Source of the DNA: Tetradesmus obliquus
Lineage: Eukaryota; Chlorophyta; Chlorophyceae; Sphaeropleales; Scenedesmaceae
Direction of reading: 5' to 3'
Assembly: GCA_030272155.1 (NCBI GenBank)
Contig: CP126204.1
Span: 4,083,501-4,147,500 of the forward strand
Length of the DNA: 64,000 nt
The notes under the pieces are model-generated. The model saw only the letters and a list, made by a program, of their open reading frames with translations. It was not told where the DNA came from and did not search any database. The translations under genes were made by a program, and so were the position numbers. The stretch's first letter is position 1; each line of letters begins with the position of its first letter. Below are positions 1-15,663 of this stretch, one piece after another.

Positions 1-3000
1 GTGCTGCTGCTGCTGCTGCTGCTGCACCATCCTCATGTAGTTCCACCTCCACGTCTTCCAGCTGCAGCAGCTCTTCTTCATGCTGCTGCTGCTGCTGCTG
101 CTGCTGCTTGAACCACGGCAACGGCTGCTCCTGCCTTGCTGCTGCTTCTGCTGCTGGCCTCTCACCCTGCCCGGCCTCTTCAAACAGACCCAGCAGCTGC
201 CGCGACACAGCAGCCTCTGCTGCAGCAGCTGGCACACCAAGCTCAGCAGCAGCCGCTGCAGCAGCACCAACCAGGCGCTGCCGCTTTGAAGCAGAGCAGC
301 TGGCAGGTGGTGTGCTTGCTCCTGCTGCTGCCTGCTGCTGCTGAACGTCCTGGCAAACATCAGCGGCGTCTGCTGCTGTTGCGCTGCCAGGCTGCATGTG
401 CATCTGCTGCTGCTGCTCCTGCTCGACCGCCACCTCAGCCTCGCCACCGCTGGCACTGCCGGGTGTTGTTGCTAGTGCCAGCCCATCCGCTGGAGTGAAG
501 AACTGCTCCCGAGCCTGCAGCTTGCTGCAGCCCGTCGTGCTGCAGCCTGCAGCTGCTTCCCCAGCAGCAGCAGCAATCTTGCTGCTGGTCTTGCTTGCGC
601 TGCCTGGAGTGAACTGCAGCGGTGTGTAGAATGCCTCTGAGTCATCGTCAGCTGTCGAGCTGGCTGGACTGGCCTCTCCCGCTGCTGTTGCTGCTGTGTC
701 TGGTGCCAGTGGAAGGGGCGGTGTCTGCATGCTGGCTGCAGCAGCAGCAGGGCCAACAGCGCTACCCAAGTCCAGCGTTGCGATTGGCCCCTTGCGCACG
801 CGCCTGCTGCTGCCTGACAGGATGCTGCCGTCTGCTGCTGCCTCGCCAAGGATGTTGCTGCAGCTGCTGCCTGGTGCGCCCACGCCTGACAGCCTGCAAA
901 ATGCACATGCGGACATTGCATGGATGAGAAGCAAGCAGTATAAGGGGCACTGTGTCAGTGAGGCTGGCGCATACACCTATGGGGTTTGCAGTGCTGTTCT
1001 ACATGAACCACAACCGAACGTTGTTTCACAGGAAACAGTACCACACGCGTACTGCCAAACGTGTGGCAGGCCATAGCATGCTGAGATTGCTCACAGCTCA
1101 GGACACGACACCATGCAGCATGCACACACAAGCTCCAGGGCTGCGCGCACCTGAACCGAGGTGGCGTGACAGCGCCACGAGTCCCCGTGTCAGCTGCTGC
1201 TGTGAATGCCAGCCAGGAGGCCTGCTCAGGGTTGAGGCTGCTGTCATCTGCTGCTGCTGCACTCTCGTCACTGTCCCCACCAGCAGCAACATCAAAAGCA
1301 GCAGCGCCTTCAGCAGACGCTGCTGCGGCCTTGCCTTCCACTGTCCCAGGGCTGTCAGGAAGCATCCAGCACAGCGTTGGCGAAGGCCGTCCTGCAGCAC
1401 TCACACTGGCTGCTGCTGCTGCTGGCGCTGCCACACTGCCGCGCCCTTTGCCGCTGCCTACACGGCCGGCCCGGCTGCCTCTGCCGCCCCGCCTGCCGCT
1501 GCTGCCAGTCACAACAGCAGGACTGCCGCTGCCGCCGCCACGCACACTAGCTGGGCTAGCACTGACGGCGCTGCTGCCAGCTGAAGCTGTACTGCTGATG
1601 GACTGGCTGTAGCGCTGGAGCGACCATGCTGCCAGCCTCTCTGCAACCTCCTCAATATCTGCCCCTGCAGGGATCACTGGCGAGTCCGCCAAGCACCCAG
1701 TGCCAGCACTGCTGCTGCCACGGACTACTGCTGCTGCTGCTGCCGAAGGGCTCTTAGAACCGCTGGCCACATAGCCGAAGCCAGGGCTGCTGCTACCGCG
1801 GACTGCAGCTGCTGGACTGTCTGCTGCTGCTGCTGATGCGGGGCTCTTCACCCCACTGGGCACATAGCCGAAGCCAGGGCTGCTGCTGCTGCCTGCTGCT
1901 GCTGCTGCTGCCGGGCTGCACCCTGGGCTTGAGGGGCTATGCGCACCACCGCCGCTGCTGCTGCTGTACCTGGGGATCCTGGAAGCAGGGCTACTGATAA
2001 CAGGCAGCTCAGATTTCTCCGCATCTGCATCTGCTGCTGCTGTTGACACAGAGGGCTGAGCAGCACTGGCTGCTCCTGCAGCAGCTGGTGAGGCCACACC
2101 ATCTGCTGCTGGGGGAGATTCAGGAGCAGCTTTGCCTCTGCGCCTCTCCCTGGGAGATGCAGACGCCACTGCTGCTGCTGCTGCTGGGGTGCTTGCTGCA
2201 CCATCTGCAGCAAGCACCCCAGCCTCAAAGTCTGCAGCCATTTCTGCATCTGCTGCCTGGATACATGCCTGCTGCTGCTGCTGCTGCTGCTGCTGGGCTT
2301 GGCTGCCAGCTGGCGCAGCTTGTGGTGAGAAGCTTCTGTTGGGGCTGGGGGCGCACCACTGCGCGACAGACTCCCATGCCTCTGCTGATGTCATGCCAGC
2401 AAATGCGGTGCCGGCCAGCCCAGGCGTCAGCGGGCTGAAGGGTGATGAAGGACCTGCGGCAGCTGCACTGGCTGCTGCTGCTGCCACTGGAGTGCCTGTG
2501 TGTGCACTGTAGCCGCCGCCGCTGCTGCTGCGTGCTGGTGGGCGCTTGGCGCTGGCTGCGGTTGCTGGTGAACACCCTGCGTTTGAGACACGGCGGCTGC
2601 CGCCCGCTGCTGCTGCTGCCGTTGAAGCCACCGTGGGTACAACAGGGGTCCTACCAGTACCAGACAGCGATCTGCTCCTGAGGTTGCGACCTGAAGCTGC
2701 TGCTGCTGCCACCGCTGCTGCTGCAGGTGTGCCATGTAGGTAGCCCACACCAGCAACAGTGCCGCCTGGCAATGGCCGTTTCACGCCAGATGCCTTGACA
2801 GCAGAGCTGCTACTGCTGTTGCCGCTGATCTCACCAGAAACAGACATTGCTGCTGCCTCTCCAACAGCCTCAGGCTGCTGCTGCTGCTGCTGTGCAGGCA
2901 CCTCTGCTTCTGCCATGCAAGACAGATCAGGTGCAGACACAGCGGACCTTGCTGCCCCTGCGCCAGCAGCCGCAGCAGCTGGGGCTGCCAGGGACAGGAT

Positions 3001-6000
3001 GCTGCTCCTGCAGCGAGCGCTGCGTGGCAGTGGGCTGCTGTCCCTGCTGCTCTTGTACTGCCCCCAGCTGGCCTGCAGGTCCTCAAACGTAGCTGCCATT
3101 GCCTCTACACCTGCCCTGCCTGGCGAAGCAGCTGCACCAGGCTGCTGCAGGCCCTGCTCTGCTGCAGCAGCTGCTGCTACTCCAAAAGCGGGCGACGAGG
3201 CGCGCAGCATGCTGCTCCTGCTGCTCTTATGCGCACTGCGCAGCAGCGGGCTGCTGTCCCTGCTGCTTTTGTACTGACCCCAGCTGGCTTCCAAGTCATG
3301 GAAAGCTGCTGCCATCGCGTCACTCTTGGATGCTGCGGGTGACGGTCCTGGTGCTGCTGCTGCTGGCTCCGCTGCGTCCTGCCTCTGCAGCTTCTCAAGT
3401 GCCAGCCTTGGCACTCGTGCAGGTGATGCTGCCTGTGCCTCACCACTGCTGAAGCTGCTGACACACATGCTCTGGCTGACAACGCCTCCCCGACTGTAGC
3501 GCCGCGGCTGCTGCTGCTGCTGCAGCTGCTGTGGGCTGGCATTCAGGCTCTTGCACACACTGCGGCTAGCAGGGCCAGGGCTGGCATCCCTGCATGTCTT
3601 GTAGCTGTCCCAGGTCACTTCTAGGCTTGCCAGCTGAGCCACTAGCTGCGCGTGCTGCTCCTGCGAAGCAGCTGCCGCCTGTGGAGACCTGCCAGGGGTG
3701 CGGCAGCGAGCAGGGCTCACTTCAGCTGGCGTGCGCGAATAGCTCCTGCTGCTGCTGCTGCTGTTGCTGCTGCTGCCTTTCACTCCTGCTGCTTCAGCCT
3801 CCGCTGCTGCCGCCACTGCCAGCGCTGCAGCAGCAGCTGCTGCCTCAGCAGCCAGCTGCTGCTCCTCCTGTTCACGCATTGCTGCCAATCGCTGCTCTTC
3901 CTGCTCACGAGCTGCTGCTGCTGCGGCCACCGCTTCAGCCGCTGCAATGGCTGCAGCTTCTGCTCTCGCTGCCTCAGCAGCAGCAGCAGCTGCCTCCTCT
4001 GCCTCTTGCTGCTCCTGCTCTGCAGCTGCCTGTGCCGCGACGGCTATAGCAGCTGCTTCAGCCACCAGCTGGGCCTCAAGCTCAGCAAACAGCTGCGAGT
4101 CTTTCTCTCGCGCTGCTGCAGCTTGTGCCTCCGCTTCTGCCGCTCGCACTGCTGACTCTGCTGCTGCAGCCGCCTGCTGTGCCATGACCTCTGCTTGCTC
4201 AGCAGCATGCTCAGCACCCAGGGCCTCAGCAGCACCCCCACCTGCAACAGCCGCTGCTGCTGCTGCAGCCATTGCTGCTGGGGCCTTGCCAGGCTGGCTG
4301 CGCCGTGTTGATACCGCTGACTGCCGCCTGCTGCTGATTGTGCTGCCAGCAACGCTGGACCGCCTGCTGTCGCTGGCCCGCTTGGCTGCTGCACCTCCTG
4401 CAGAGACCCTGCTGGCAGCAACGCTGCTAGCAGTGGGCTTGCTGCCGCCACTGGACGTGCTGACAGCAGAAGCCTTGGCCTTCGTCCTAGTAAGCCGTGG
4501 GCTGGTGGTGACCGCCGGTGCGGCCAGCACGGCTGCTGCTTCCTGGGTGCCTGCACTCCTAGTAGGGAACTTTCCAGCAGCTGCTGCTGCTGCTGCAGCA
4601 GCAGTGGCTGCCGCAGGGCTGGAGCTGTTGTCGCTGCCTGTGGTGGCAGCGGCCACAGCACTGGACCGCTGCTGCTGCGGCTGTGGTGCTGCTGCACGAG
4701 CAGCGCTTCTAGCTGCTGTCTTAGCAGGTGGTGTGATGCTGTAGGGGACCAGCCCAGCCCCGCATGCATTTTCAGGCCAGTTGGGCCCTCCAGGTGTCAC
4801 CAGCATAGTGAACTTGCCTGCAGGAGCAGCGCTGGGAGTTGCTGGTGCAGACGTTGCTGCTGCTGCTGTTGTGCTGCGCGCTCTGCTTCCTGTCAGTGGT
4901 GACCTGCTGGCCCTGCCAGGGGAGAGGCTCTGCGGCTTGCTGCCCTTGCTGGCAGTGCTGCCCATTGCTGCCGTGTTGAGTTCCTTGCTTGCAGCTGCTG
5001 CCTCTGCTGCTGCCGGCCGCGTCCCAGCCTGCGGGAGCCGGCCAAGCGTGCAGGACATGCAGCACGTCAGTCACAGACCGATGCTATTCTCGGCGAGCAT
5101 CAAGCTGACTGGTGCGGTTACAAAGCATATAGTGAGTATGTATGCGCCTGCTTCTGCTTAACAATGGTTCATGCTGCGTGCAGGAGACGCAAGTGCTGAG
5201 CAGGAGTTTTTCTGCGCTTTCCCCAAACCCACCTTGAATATACTGCCCCTCTGGTGTGGCGTGCTGCCCCTGGAGCGTGCTGCTGCAGCATCTGGCGTTG
5301 CATGCACATCGCCAGTGTGTGGCGCTGGAAAGGGCATCAAGGCAGCACCGGCAGCAGCTCGGCTGCCAGCAGCAGCTGACACACTGCCAGTGGCCTTGCC
5401 ATGCTGAGCAGCAGACCGCACTGTGCCTCCAGCTGCTGCTGACCCTGCTGTATGCGAGCTGCGGCCTGTGGCTGCAGCTGCTGGAGTGGAGTGCTGCTTG
5501 CCGCTGCCGCTGCTAGTGCTGGGCGAGGGTCCTGCTACTGATCCTGCGCTTGAGGCAGCAGCAGATGCTGGCCGCTGCGTTGCGGCTGTGCCAGCGCTTG
5601 CAGGACGCGGTGTTGTTGCCTTGCTTTTGGCGCTGCTGTGGCTGCGCTCGCCAACAGAAGCCAGCGAAGAGCGCCTGCTGCTGCTGGCTGAGGGTGGCCC
5701 ACTGGGTGCTGCACGTGCAGTGTGGGTCTGCTGGTCGTGTGCTGCAGTGCCATCTGCCTTCAAAGATGTTGAAGAAGCCCTGCTGCTTGAGGCTGTTGGG
5801 GGTGTTGTTGAGTGCTGCTGGCGGCTGGAGCCACTCCCTGCTGGCACGCTGTTTCTGCTAGGCTTGGGCTTCAATCCAGCCTGGCTGATGCGCAGTGACG
5901 CTTTCTTGATAGAGAACGGACTGCTTGCAGGCTGGGTGAGCTGGGGTGGCAGGAAGCTGCCAACAGAGTTCCTAGCACGGCATTGCGAGGCCCGTGTAGG

Positions 6001-6156
6001 GCGAGCATAGCTGGGCAGCACAGACTTACGCCTGACCACTGCATCCGCTTCTGCTGATCGATCTTGTGGCTTTGCTGCGACGTCCCCTGCTCGCCGCTGT
6101 ACAACGGCAGCACCACCTTGACGCGAACGCTGCTCAACCTCTGAAGCTGATACCAT
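1..6156 (-). CDS. Large Ser/Ala/Pro-rich repeat protein, function unknown (3' end outside window)
   Basis: Three exons can be joined: 6156-5233, 5028-1151 and 893 to beyond base 1. The donors AAG|GTGGGT and CAG|GTGCGC pair with the acceptors CCCGCAG and TTTTGCAG, and reading phase is kept at both junctions. At least 1,890 residues are encoded. The first exon is basic and Ser/Pro-rich. The middle exon carries three copies of a motif close to ASWGQYKSSRDSSP (plus-strand 3560-3610, 3230-3310, 3020-3095), an Ala/Glu/Gln-rich stretch likely to form coiled coil (3840-4250), and repeats of the type SSPGFGYVxSGxKSP (1690-1900). The last exon holds two FYTP/FFTP...TPGSAS motifs. The many SP and TP sites suggest a phosphorylated scaffold or cytoskeleton-linked protein, but that is inference; I recognise no family. 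The large open frames on the other strand are shadows of triplet repeats. Exon 1 could instead be a separate gene, though the phase match argues against it. Confidence 0.72.
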
Positions 6157-6610
6157 CGCTGATTATATGGTGACTACTAAGCTTATCATCATCCAAGCGG
6201 AGTCCACCGAGGCCCTACAAGTAGACAGGCACACAGCCTCAAGAGCGTTCCTGACCTGGAAACTGACTCATTGCATTCTTGTCGACAAATGAATTGTGTT
6301 TTTCATTCCTTACGACGAACAAGTAGCACGTACAGCGACATCAACAATTCAAGTTCACCTAACAACTTGTCATAACTTCAACCACCTGGACCTACATTGG
6401 GCCGCACCGAACTGCGTAGAGGGCGTGCTTGATGCTTGTCACGTTCATCAGCAACCCTGTCTCTTTGAGTGCTCCTCTTGTGACAGCACTGCTAGACTCC
6501 AATGGCCAACGGGCTGGCAACGTCTCAGTGACTGGCACGGCCAACCTCATGTGTCACCCATCACCCACTGCCAGGCATTAGTGCACAGCTGACGTTCAGC
6601 AGTAGCGTTT
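6157..6610. other. Intergenic, between two minus-strand genes
   Basis: This holds the 3' flank of the sulfotransferase gene and the 5' flank of the Ser/Ala-rich gene. It has no triplet repeats and is richer in A and T than the genes beside it. I see no clear TATA box or TGTAA signal on the minus strand. Confidence 0.6.
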
Positions 6611-9600
6611 TCAAGGATTACCATGATCTTCCCAGGGACTTACAGCTCTGCCCATCAGCAGCCGCCCAAGCTGAATGTTGTGTGGAGCATAGAACGCATC
6701 CACCAGCCGCCTAGCCTCTGGCACAGCTTCATAATACTTGTGCTGTGCTGTCAGCGACTGCCTGTGGCTGGCTGCCCCAGCTGCCTCCATTGCTGCCCAT
6801 CTATCATCTTGCACGTTTCCTGCAAGCCCTAGGAACCGCACTACACGTTTGAGCACAGTCTGTGGCGACCTAAAGAGGTCTTCTGACAGCAGCACCAGCA
6901 GCTGGTCTGGCCCAAAGTGGCGCTGCCATCCTTGCAGGAACACCCAGTACATGCCGCGCAGCACCTGCAGCAGCAGCGCAACACCAAACCAGACCAGCAT
7001 GGCAGCAACAAAAGAAGCTGTTGGGTCCCACAGCCGCAGAGAAACAGAGCAGGTGATGTGGCCGCTGGGTGGCTGAGCACACGTGCGTGCAGCAGCTGAC
7101 GCGCTGACACAGGCAACAGGTGTCTTGCAGCAGCTTGGCGGCAGCGCAGGTGCAAAGCACCTGGGGAGTATGATGACCAGCGCTACAGCAGCGCCACTCG
7201 TAGCAGCCTGAGTTGTCACTCGATTGGCGCTCACCTGGTCACAATGGAAGAACACCTTCTCATTGGCAGTGTCCAAGCTCTCAAACAGCAGCACACACTC
7301 CTCCAGGCTGCCATGCCGCGCTACGCAGCGCTCAAAGGCAGCCACTTGCTCCTTCACAAACGCAAGGAAGCCCTCCGGCCCATCGCCATACCTGCACAGC
7401 ACAGCAGCGCGCAACAGCGCAACCTGTGTTTACGATGCAAGAATGATTCTGCAGGTTGTCTGTGCCTGACATCAGTGTTGGCACCATGGCATGCAGCCAG
7501 GTGCGCATCTTCAGAGGTTTGCCTGTCTCAGGGCTAGCTCCGCACATACACTGTATCAAGACGACCACATCATATCTCGTGCAGGAACAGCAGTGCAGAA
7601 GCGCGCTGTGTCCTGCAGGTGCTGAGGCGGCCAGCAGTCAAACATGTGCATGCAGGCAGTGCTGAGCCTGGCGCCATGCAGTGCTATGGCCCCTCTTGAT
7701 GCAGTGCTATGTCTCCTCGCATGCCACAGTGCAGAGCACTGTCAGCGTGCCAGCGCACAACCAGACAGCTCATTTGCCAGCAGATGGTTGCAATCAGGTT
7801 GCATATGCTGTGCCTACGGTGAGACAGCTACGCGGCTGCCCGGCGAGGATGTGGCAATGCAGGCACGATGCATTGTAACGAGGGTTTTCTGGGCTCATCA
7901 TTTGCAAGTATGCTTCCTGGCAAGCAACAAAGGTAGCAGAATATCGCTGTCATAGGCCAGAGTGTCGCTGCCACCCACTTGCTTGTGTAGTGCCCGTACT
8001 CCAGGAAGGAGCTCAGCAGCCGCTGTGCAGGATCGCGCAGCAGTACAACAAGCTTGGGCACAGCAGCAGCAGCTGCAGCTGCAGCCTGCCGCTTGCTCCA
8101 GCTCCAGCCGGCGGCAGCATTGCCATCAACAGCAGCAGCACCTTCAAGATTGCGGCCACTGTACGCCGCCTTCATCAGCAGTGCAGTGTCGAGCTGCCAG
8201 TGTGGCAGCCTAAGCTTGGCAGCAACCTGTAATCCAGCACAGCAAAAACACAGCACCCTTGGTTACGGCAGCAAATGCTACCAAACGTACTGCTCAAGCA
8301 ACTGTACCTCAAGCCCCTGGGCAGCCATAAACCTTTGCTGCAGCAGCGGCTGCTCCAGCCAACCTAAGAATCAAACAACACGACTTTGTTCCTGATCACT
8401 GCAGCAACACAGACAGTATGTGCAGACATATCGTGCTGGCTGGTGCTGCGCATGGGTGTCACCGGAGCACAGCACACAAATCATGGTACAGTCTCACCGC
8501 ACGGTCAGCATGTGTTGCGTTCTGCCAGCAAGCCTCCAGGCAGTGCCCTAGCTGTGGCTGCTGCAGCCTGCCGGCGCAGTGCTCCTGGCACGGCTGCAGC
8601 GTGCGCAGCCACACACGGTGCCCGCGCAGGCCTGCACACCATCACAAACAACAGCGTAATCATACTGGGAATGAGTGGGCCTAGATTGTTGTTGTCGGCT
8701 AGCAGCCTGCCGGCGCAGCGCTCCTGGCAGGGCTGCAGCGTGCGCAGCCACACACGGTGCCCGCGCAGGCCTGCACACCAGACACAGGAACAGGCGGCAG
8801 CGTGACGGGCGTGAGGGCGCTTTTGATGTGTTGACATGGGGAGGTTTAAATGATCAATTTTTTCACGCTCTCAGCTGGCAGCCTAATGCACTGGCCTGCG
8901 GAAGCACTGATGGCTGCTTGAAGACACTTTCAACTCGCAGGAGCTGGTGTGCTGCTGCTGGGCTGCATGATGCAGCAGCCATGCTCATTGTAACACTCAT
9001 CCTCAGTAGTGCCGACCGGTCACCTGCTGCTGCAAGGTGCAAGTTGTGTCAAGCACTGCAAGCTTTGCCGCCGCACCTGCTGCCATGTAGAATGCAAAGC
9101 TGCTCTCAGAGGCGTCCCCAATCAGGGCGCTGCCTGGCCGCTGCTGTATGAAGGGCAGTGCCCCCTGCAGCTCTGCCATGTAGCTGCTGAGGTTCTTGTC
9201 ATGCTCCGCCCAAAAGTGTGGCCGGGAATTGTGGCCCTGCAAAGCAAAGCAGTGGGGCAGCAGCCGTGCAGCAAATCGTGACACTGCTGCTGCAGCTTTG
9301 ACGTGTAGCTGCTGATATTCTTATCTTGCTCCGCCCAGAAGTGTGGCCGCGGGTTGTGGCCCTGCAAAGCAAAGCAGTGGGGCAGCAGCGGTGCAGCAGA
9401 TTGTGACATTACTGCTGCAGCTTCGACGTGTAGCTGCTGATATTCTTGTCATGCTCTGCCCAAAAGTGTGGCCACGGGTTGTGGCCCTGCAAAGCGAAGC
9501 AGTGGGACAGCAGCCGTGCAGCAAGCTGTGGTATGATACTGCTGCAGCTCTGCCATGCAGCTGCTGAAATTCTTGTCGTGCTCTGCCCAGAAGTGCGGCC

Positions 9601-10902
9601 ATGGGTTGTGGCCCTGTGGTGCAAAGCAGAGGGCAGCACAGATGCAGCATACTTTGACACCAGAACAGCAAGCTGTAGCAGGGAGTTTGCATTGGCTCTT
9701 TGCCCACAACTGTGCCATAAGAGTTTGGCTTGGCACAGGAAGACACAGCAGCATGAAACAGCCACGAGCAGCATATGGCTTGATTCAACACGGCCACTTT
9801 CAACATAATGCAAGCCCATGCCGCTGCCTGGCATGGTCTGAGCAACTTTTACCACAGCTTTCAAGTTTTGTAAGTCTGCAACACTTGCACATGCTCCTCC
9901 TGCAGCTGCACACCTTTGCTATGTCAAGGTGCTGCTCCAGCATGCTGTTAACATGGAGTTTTCAGAGTTTTTAGCATGTGAAGCAGATGGAAGTAGTGCT
10001 GTAGAACAGGTGTGGAACAGGCCATGGGTATGGCCACACTGCTGCTGCCAGCAGATTGCGAGTGCATGCCACTACATGGGATGCGTTGAACATCTCGCAC
10101 CACAGCCATCCTGAGACCTTGATAACCTGTGTGCACGTTGCTTCTGCTCACTGTCAAGGAGATGCGTAATGTGATGCCAACTGACACGGTGTATCAGATA
10201 CAACAGTATGGACACATGGTCTAAGATGAGTTGATGTGTGAATCAAGCAGCGTCGCACCTTTGCTACATCTGGATGCTCCAGCATGCTGTACAGGCTGAA
10301 CGCCCCCGACTGGAACGATCCCAGGATGTAGAAGTACGGCAGACACTGCAGCTCCTGCTCCTGCTGCTGCTGCTGCTGCTGCAACTGCTTAACTGCGTGA
10401 AGCAGCTCTGCACTGCCTTCCAATGCTACTGCTGCTGCTGCTTGAGGGGTCCGGTGAGCTGCAGAGCCAGCATGTGGGCTGCTGTGGCTTGCAGGACTAT
10501 CAGGCTGCTGCTGCTGCTGTTGTGTCGGTCTGTGCCAGCAGGGTGTTTTGTAGTTGGGCAGGAAGCTTGCAGGAAGCTGAGCAATCAAGTCTGGGTCCAG
10601 CTGGACAGCTATGGCATGCAACTGCTGTGTTGTAAGTGCCGCAGCGGCTTTGCCGCCACCTGCAAGCAAGTGGCAGACTCAACAGGCTGGTGCTAAAGGT
10701 TCAAGTAGTTCTTTAGCAACTGGTGTGCTGTGAGAAGCAGCCTGGGGAACGCTTGTTCCTTCCTGTGTGTACCTGCTGCTGGTGGTTGGGTGCCGCTGCT
10801 GCTGTAGCGCCACACAGCTGTAAACTGGCCCAGCAGTGTAACAGCCGCAAGGCTTGCCATGGACACAAGGCATAGTGTCAATAGCCACTGCACTTTCAGC
10901 AT
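6611..10902 (-). CDS. Membrane-anchored sulfotransferase, PAPS-dependent type
   Basis: Seven exons join in phase: 10902-10773, 10659-10259, 9236-9077, 8631-8498, 8226-7979, 7391-7235 and 6964-6611, giving 527 residues. The product starts with an uncleaved signal anchor (about residues 5-30), as in Golgi type II sulfotransferases, followed by a Gln/Ala-rich stem. The 5'-phosphosulfate loop region reads YILGSFQSGAFSLYSMLEHP. The family norm is GxxKxGTTxL, so the usual lysine is a glutamine here. The 3'-phosphate site is canonical (LLRDPAQRLLSSFLEYG). C-terminal segments include YGDGPEGFLAFV, a Cys-containing stretch and DAFYAPHN, typical of carbohydrate sulfotransferases of the CHST15 and algal type. 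By family, it would move sulfate from PAPS to secreted polysaccharide in the Golgi; the missing lysine makes activity uncertain. The ATG follows an in-frame TAG. Duplicate splice boundaries lie before exons 3 and 4. Confidence 0.88.
8695..8790 (-). repeat. Extra copy of the start of sulfotransferase exon 4
   Basis: The TGTGCAG acceptor and the first 25 or so codons of exon 4 (RVWLRTLQPCQE...) occur twice, starting at 8770 and at 8631. Only the 8631 copy runs on to a good donor (GTGAGA at 8497). The 8770 copy follows the same frame to ADNNNL and then leaves homology. Confidence 0.85.
9237..9640 (-). repeat. Three extra copies of the acceptor and start of sulfotransferase exon 3
   Basis: Exon 3 begins at 9236 with GHNSRPHFWAEHDKN. 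Diverged copies of the same acceptor (TTTGCAG or CCACAG) and the next 24 or so codons begin at 9361, 9486 and 9613, spaced 125-127 bp. Each copy then runs back into intron sequence, so none is a complete exon, and the 9486 copy meets a TAA after CTGCAGCAG. The changes are both silent and replacement. Confidence 0.9.
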
Positions 10903-11522
10903 TTCAGCAGGCCGATCAACTCGCAATTGCTAGCCGATGAGTTGGTTGGCAAGAGAGACGACAGCAGACACCCTGTTCGTTGCGACCTTTGAGTTGAACA
11001 TGCCTGAGATGTGTTGTTCAACACACTCTCGAGATTGTAGCCTCTTCACAAGGCGGGTGTCAACTAGGGCTTCAACTGTGCCAAGTCAGAGGTTACCACG
11101 TGCTCCCGCAAGCCCCAAGTATCGCAAACTACTCGGAAAGCTGAACGCAACCAAAGTAAACCGTGCGTGCAGGCCCTGCACATCTGACGCTTTGTGCAGG
11201 TGAGTCGGCACATTTTGCGTATGATCACAGCCTGTGGTGCAAAACGGCACCAATGCTGCACATCTGGAACGCCAGTGCCCACTGCAATTCAAAGAACCGT
11301 TCGACACAATTTGTCCGATGCTGAGAAGCAAGGCTTCTGGCACGCATCCATAGTCGTCTGTCTGCTGAAGCCTGTGCCCAGCCAACAAGCTGCAGCATTC
11401 ACTGCCATTCCTGCAGTCTGCTGCGCCGTCAGTGCTGCTTGCTGCGTTATGCCGAAGCTGCCGTATCTTTGCTCAGGTCAGATTGAATCTTCGTTGACTG
11501 CAGCTGCTGCTGTTGCGCTTGC
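10903..11522. other. Intergenic, between sulfotransferase and acetylglutamate kinase genes
   Basis: This is the promoter side of the sulfotransferase gene and the 3' flank of the kinase gene, both on the minus strand. Short open frames here lack splice-site or composition support. No repeat or RNA gene was seen. Confidence 0.55.
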
Positions 11523-15284
<3,762 letters not shown>

Positions 15285-15663
15285 GTGTGCAGGGCTTGTT
15301 CAGGGCTTTTTCACGTTCAATTGCTGCCAGTTGGCAGCACTCAGTTAAACAAGGTATATTTGCGTTGATCACCGAAGTTTGAGACTGGATTGCGCCTTCC
15401 CGCGGTGTCCCGGGCTCACGTTTCAGGGCCTACTCGCCACAACCCTCGTGGTGATCAACTGCAGTTACCACCCGAGAACGCTGACCGTAAACGATCGTCT
15501 GCGGTTGGGGTGAATTTTAACGGTCCGCAGGGCCCTCCTGGTGTCCACACGCGCCATAGCAGTACATCACAGCACCATCAAAGCAGCAGGAAGCTCAGTT
15601 CAACAGACAGTACAGAACCTTTTTACACTCGCCTTTCTGAAGTTCTTCGGATAACTCATAGCA
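15285..15663. promoter_or_regulatory. Divergent promoter between kinase and DUF1997 genes
   Basis: Only 379 bp separate the two start codons, so both promoters must lie here or overlap their 5' leaders. No clear TATA box is visible. Both products appear to be plastid proteins, which would allow shared control, but no motif proves this. Confidence 0.55.

Noticed and set aside
3764-4744. Long plus-strand open frame rich in Ala, Cys and Ser opposite the repeat protein
   Set aside because: It is the antisense shadow of CAG/GCA triplet repeats. The minus-strand frame has ordered motifs and phase-matched splice sites.
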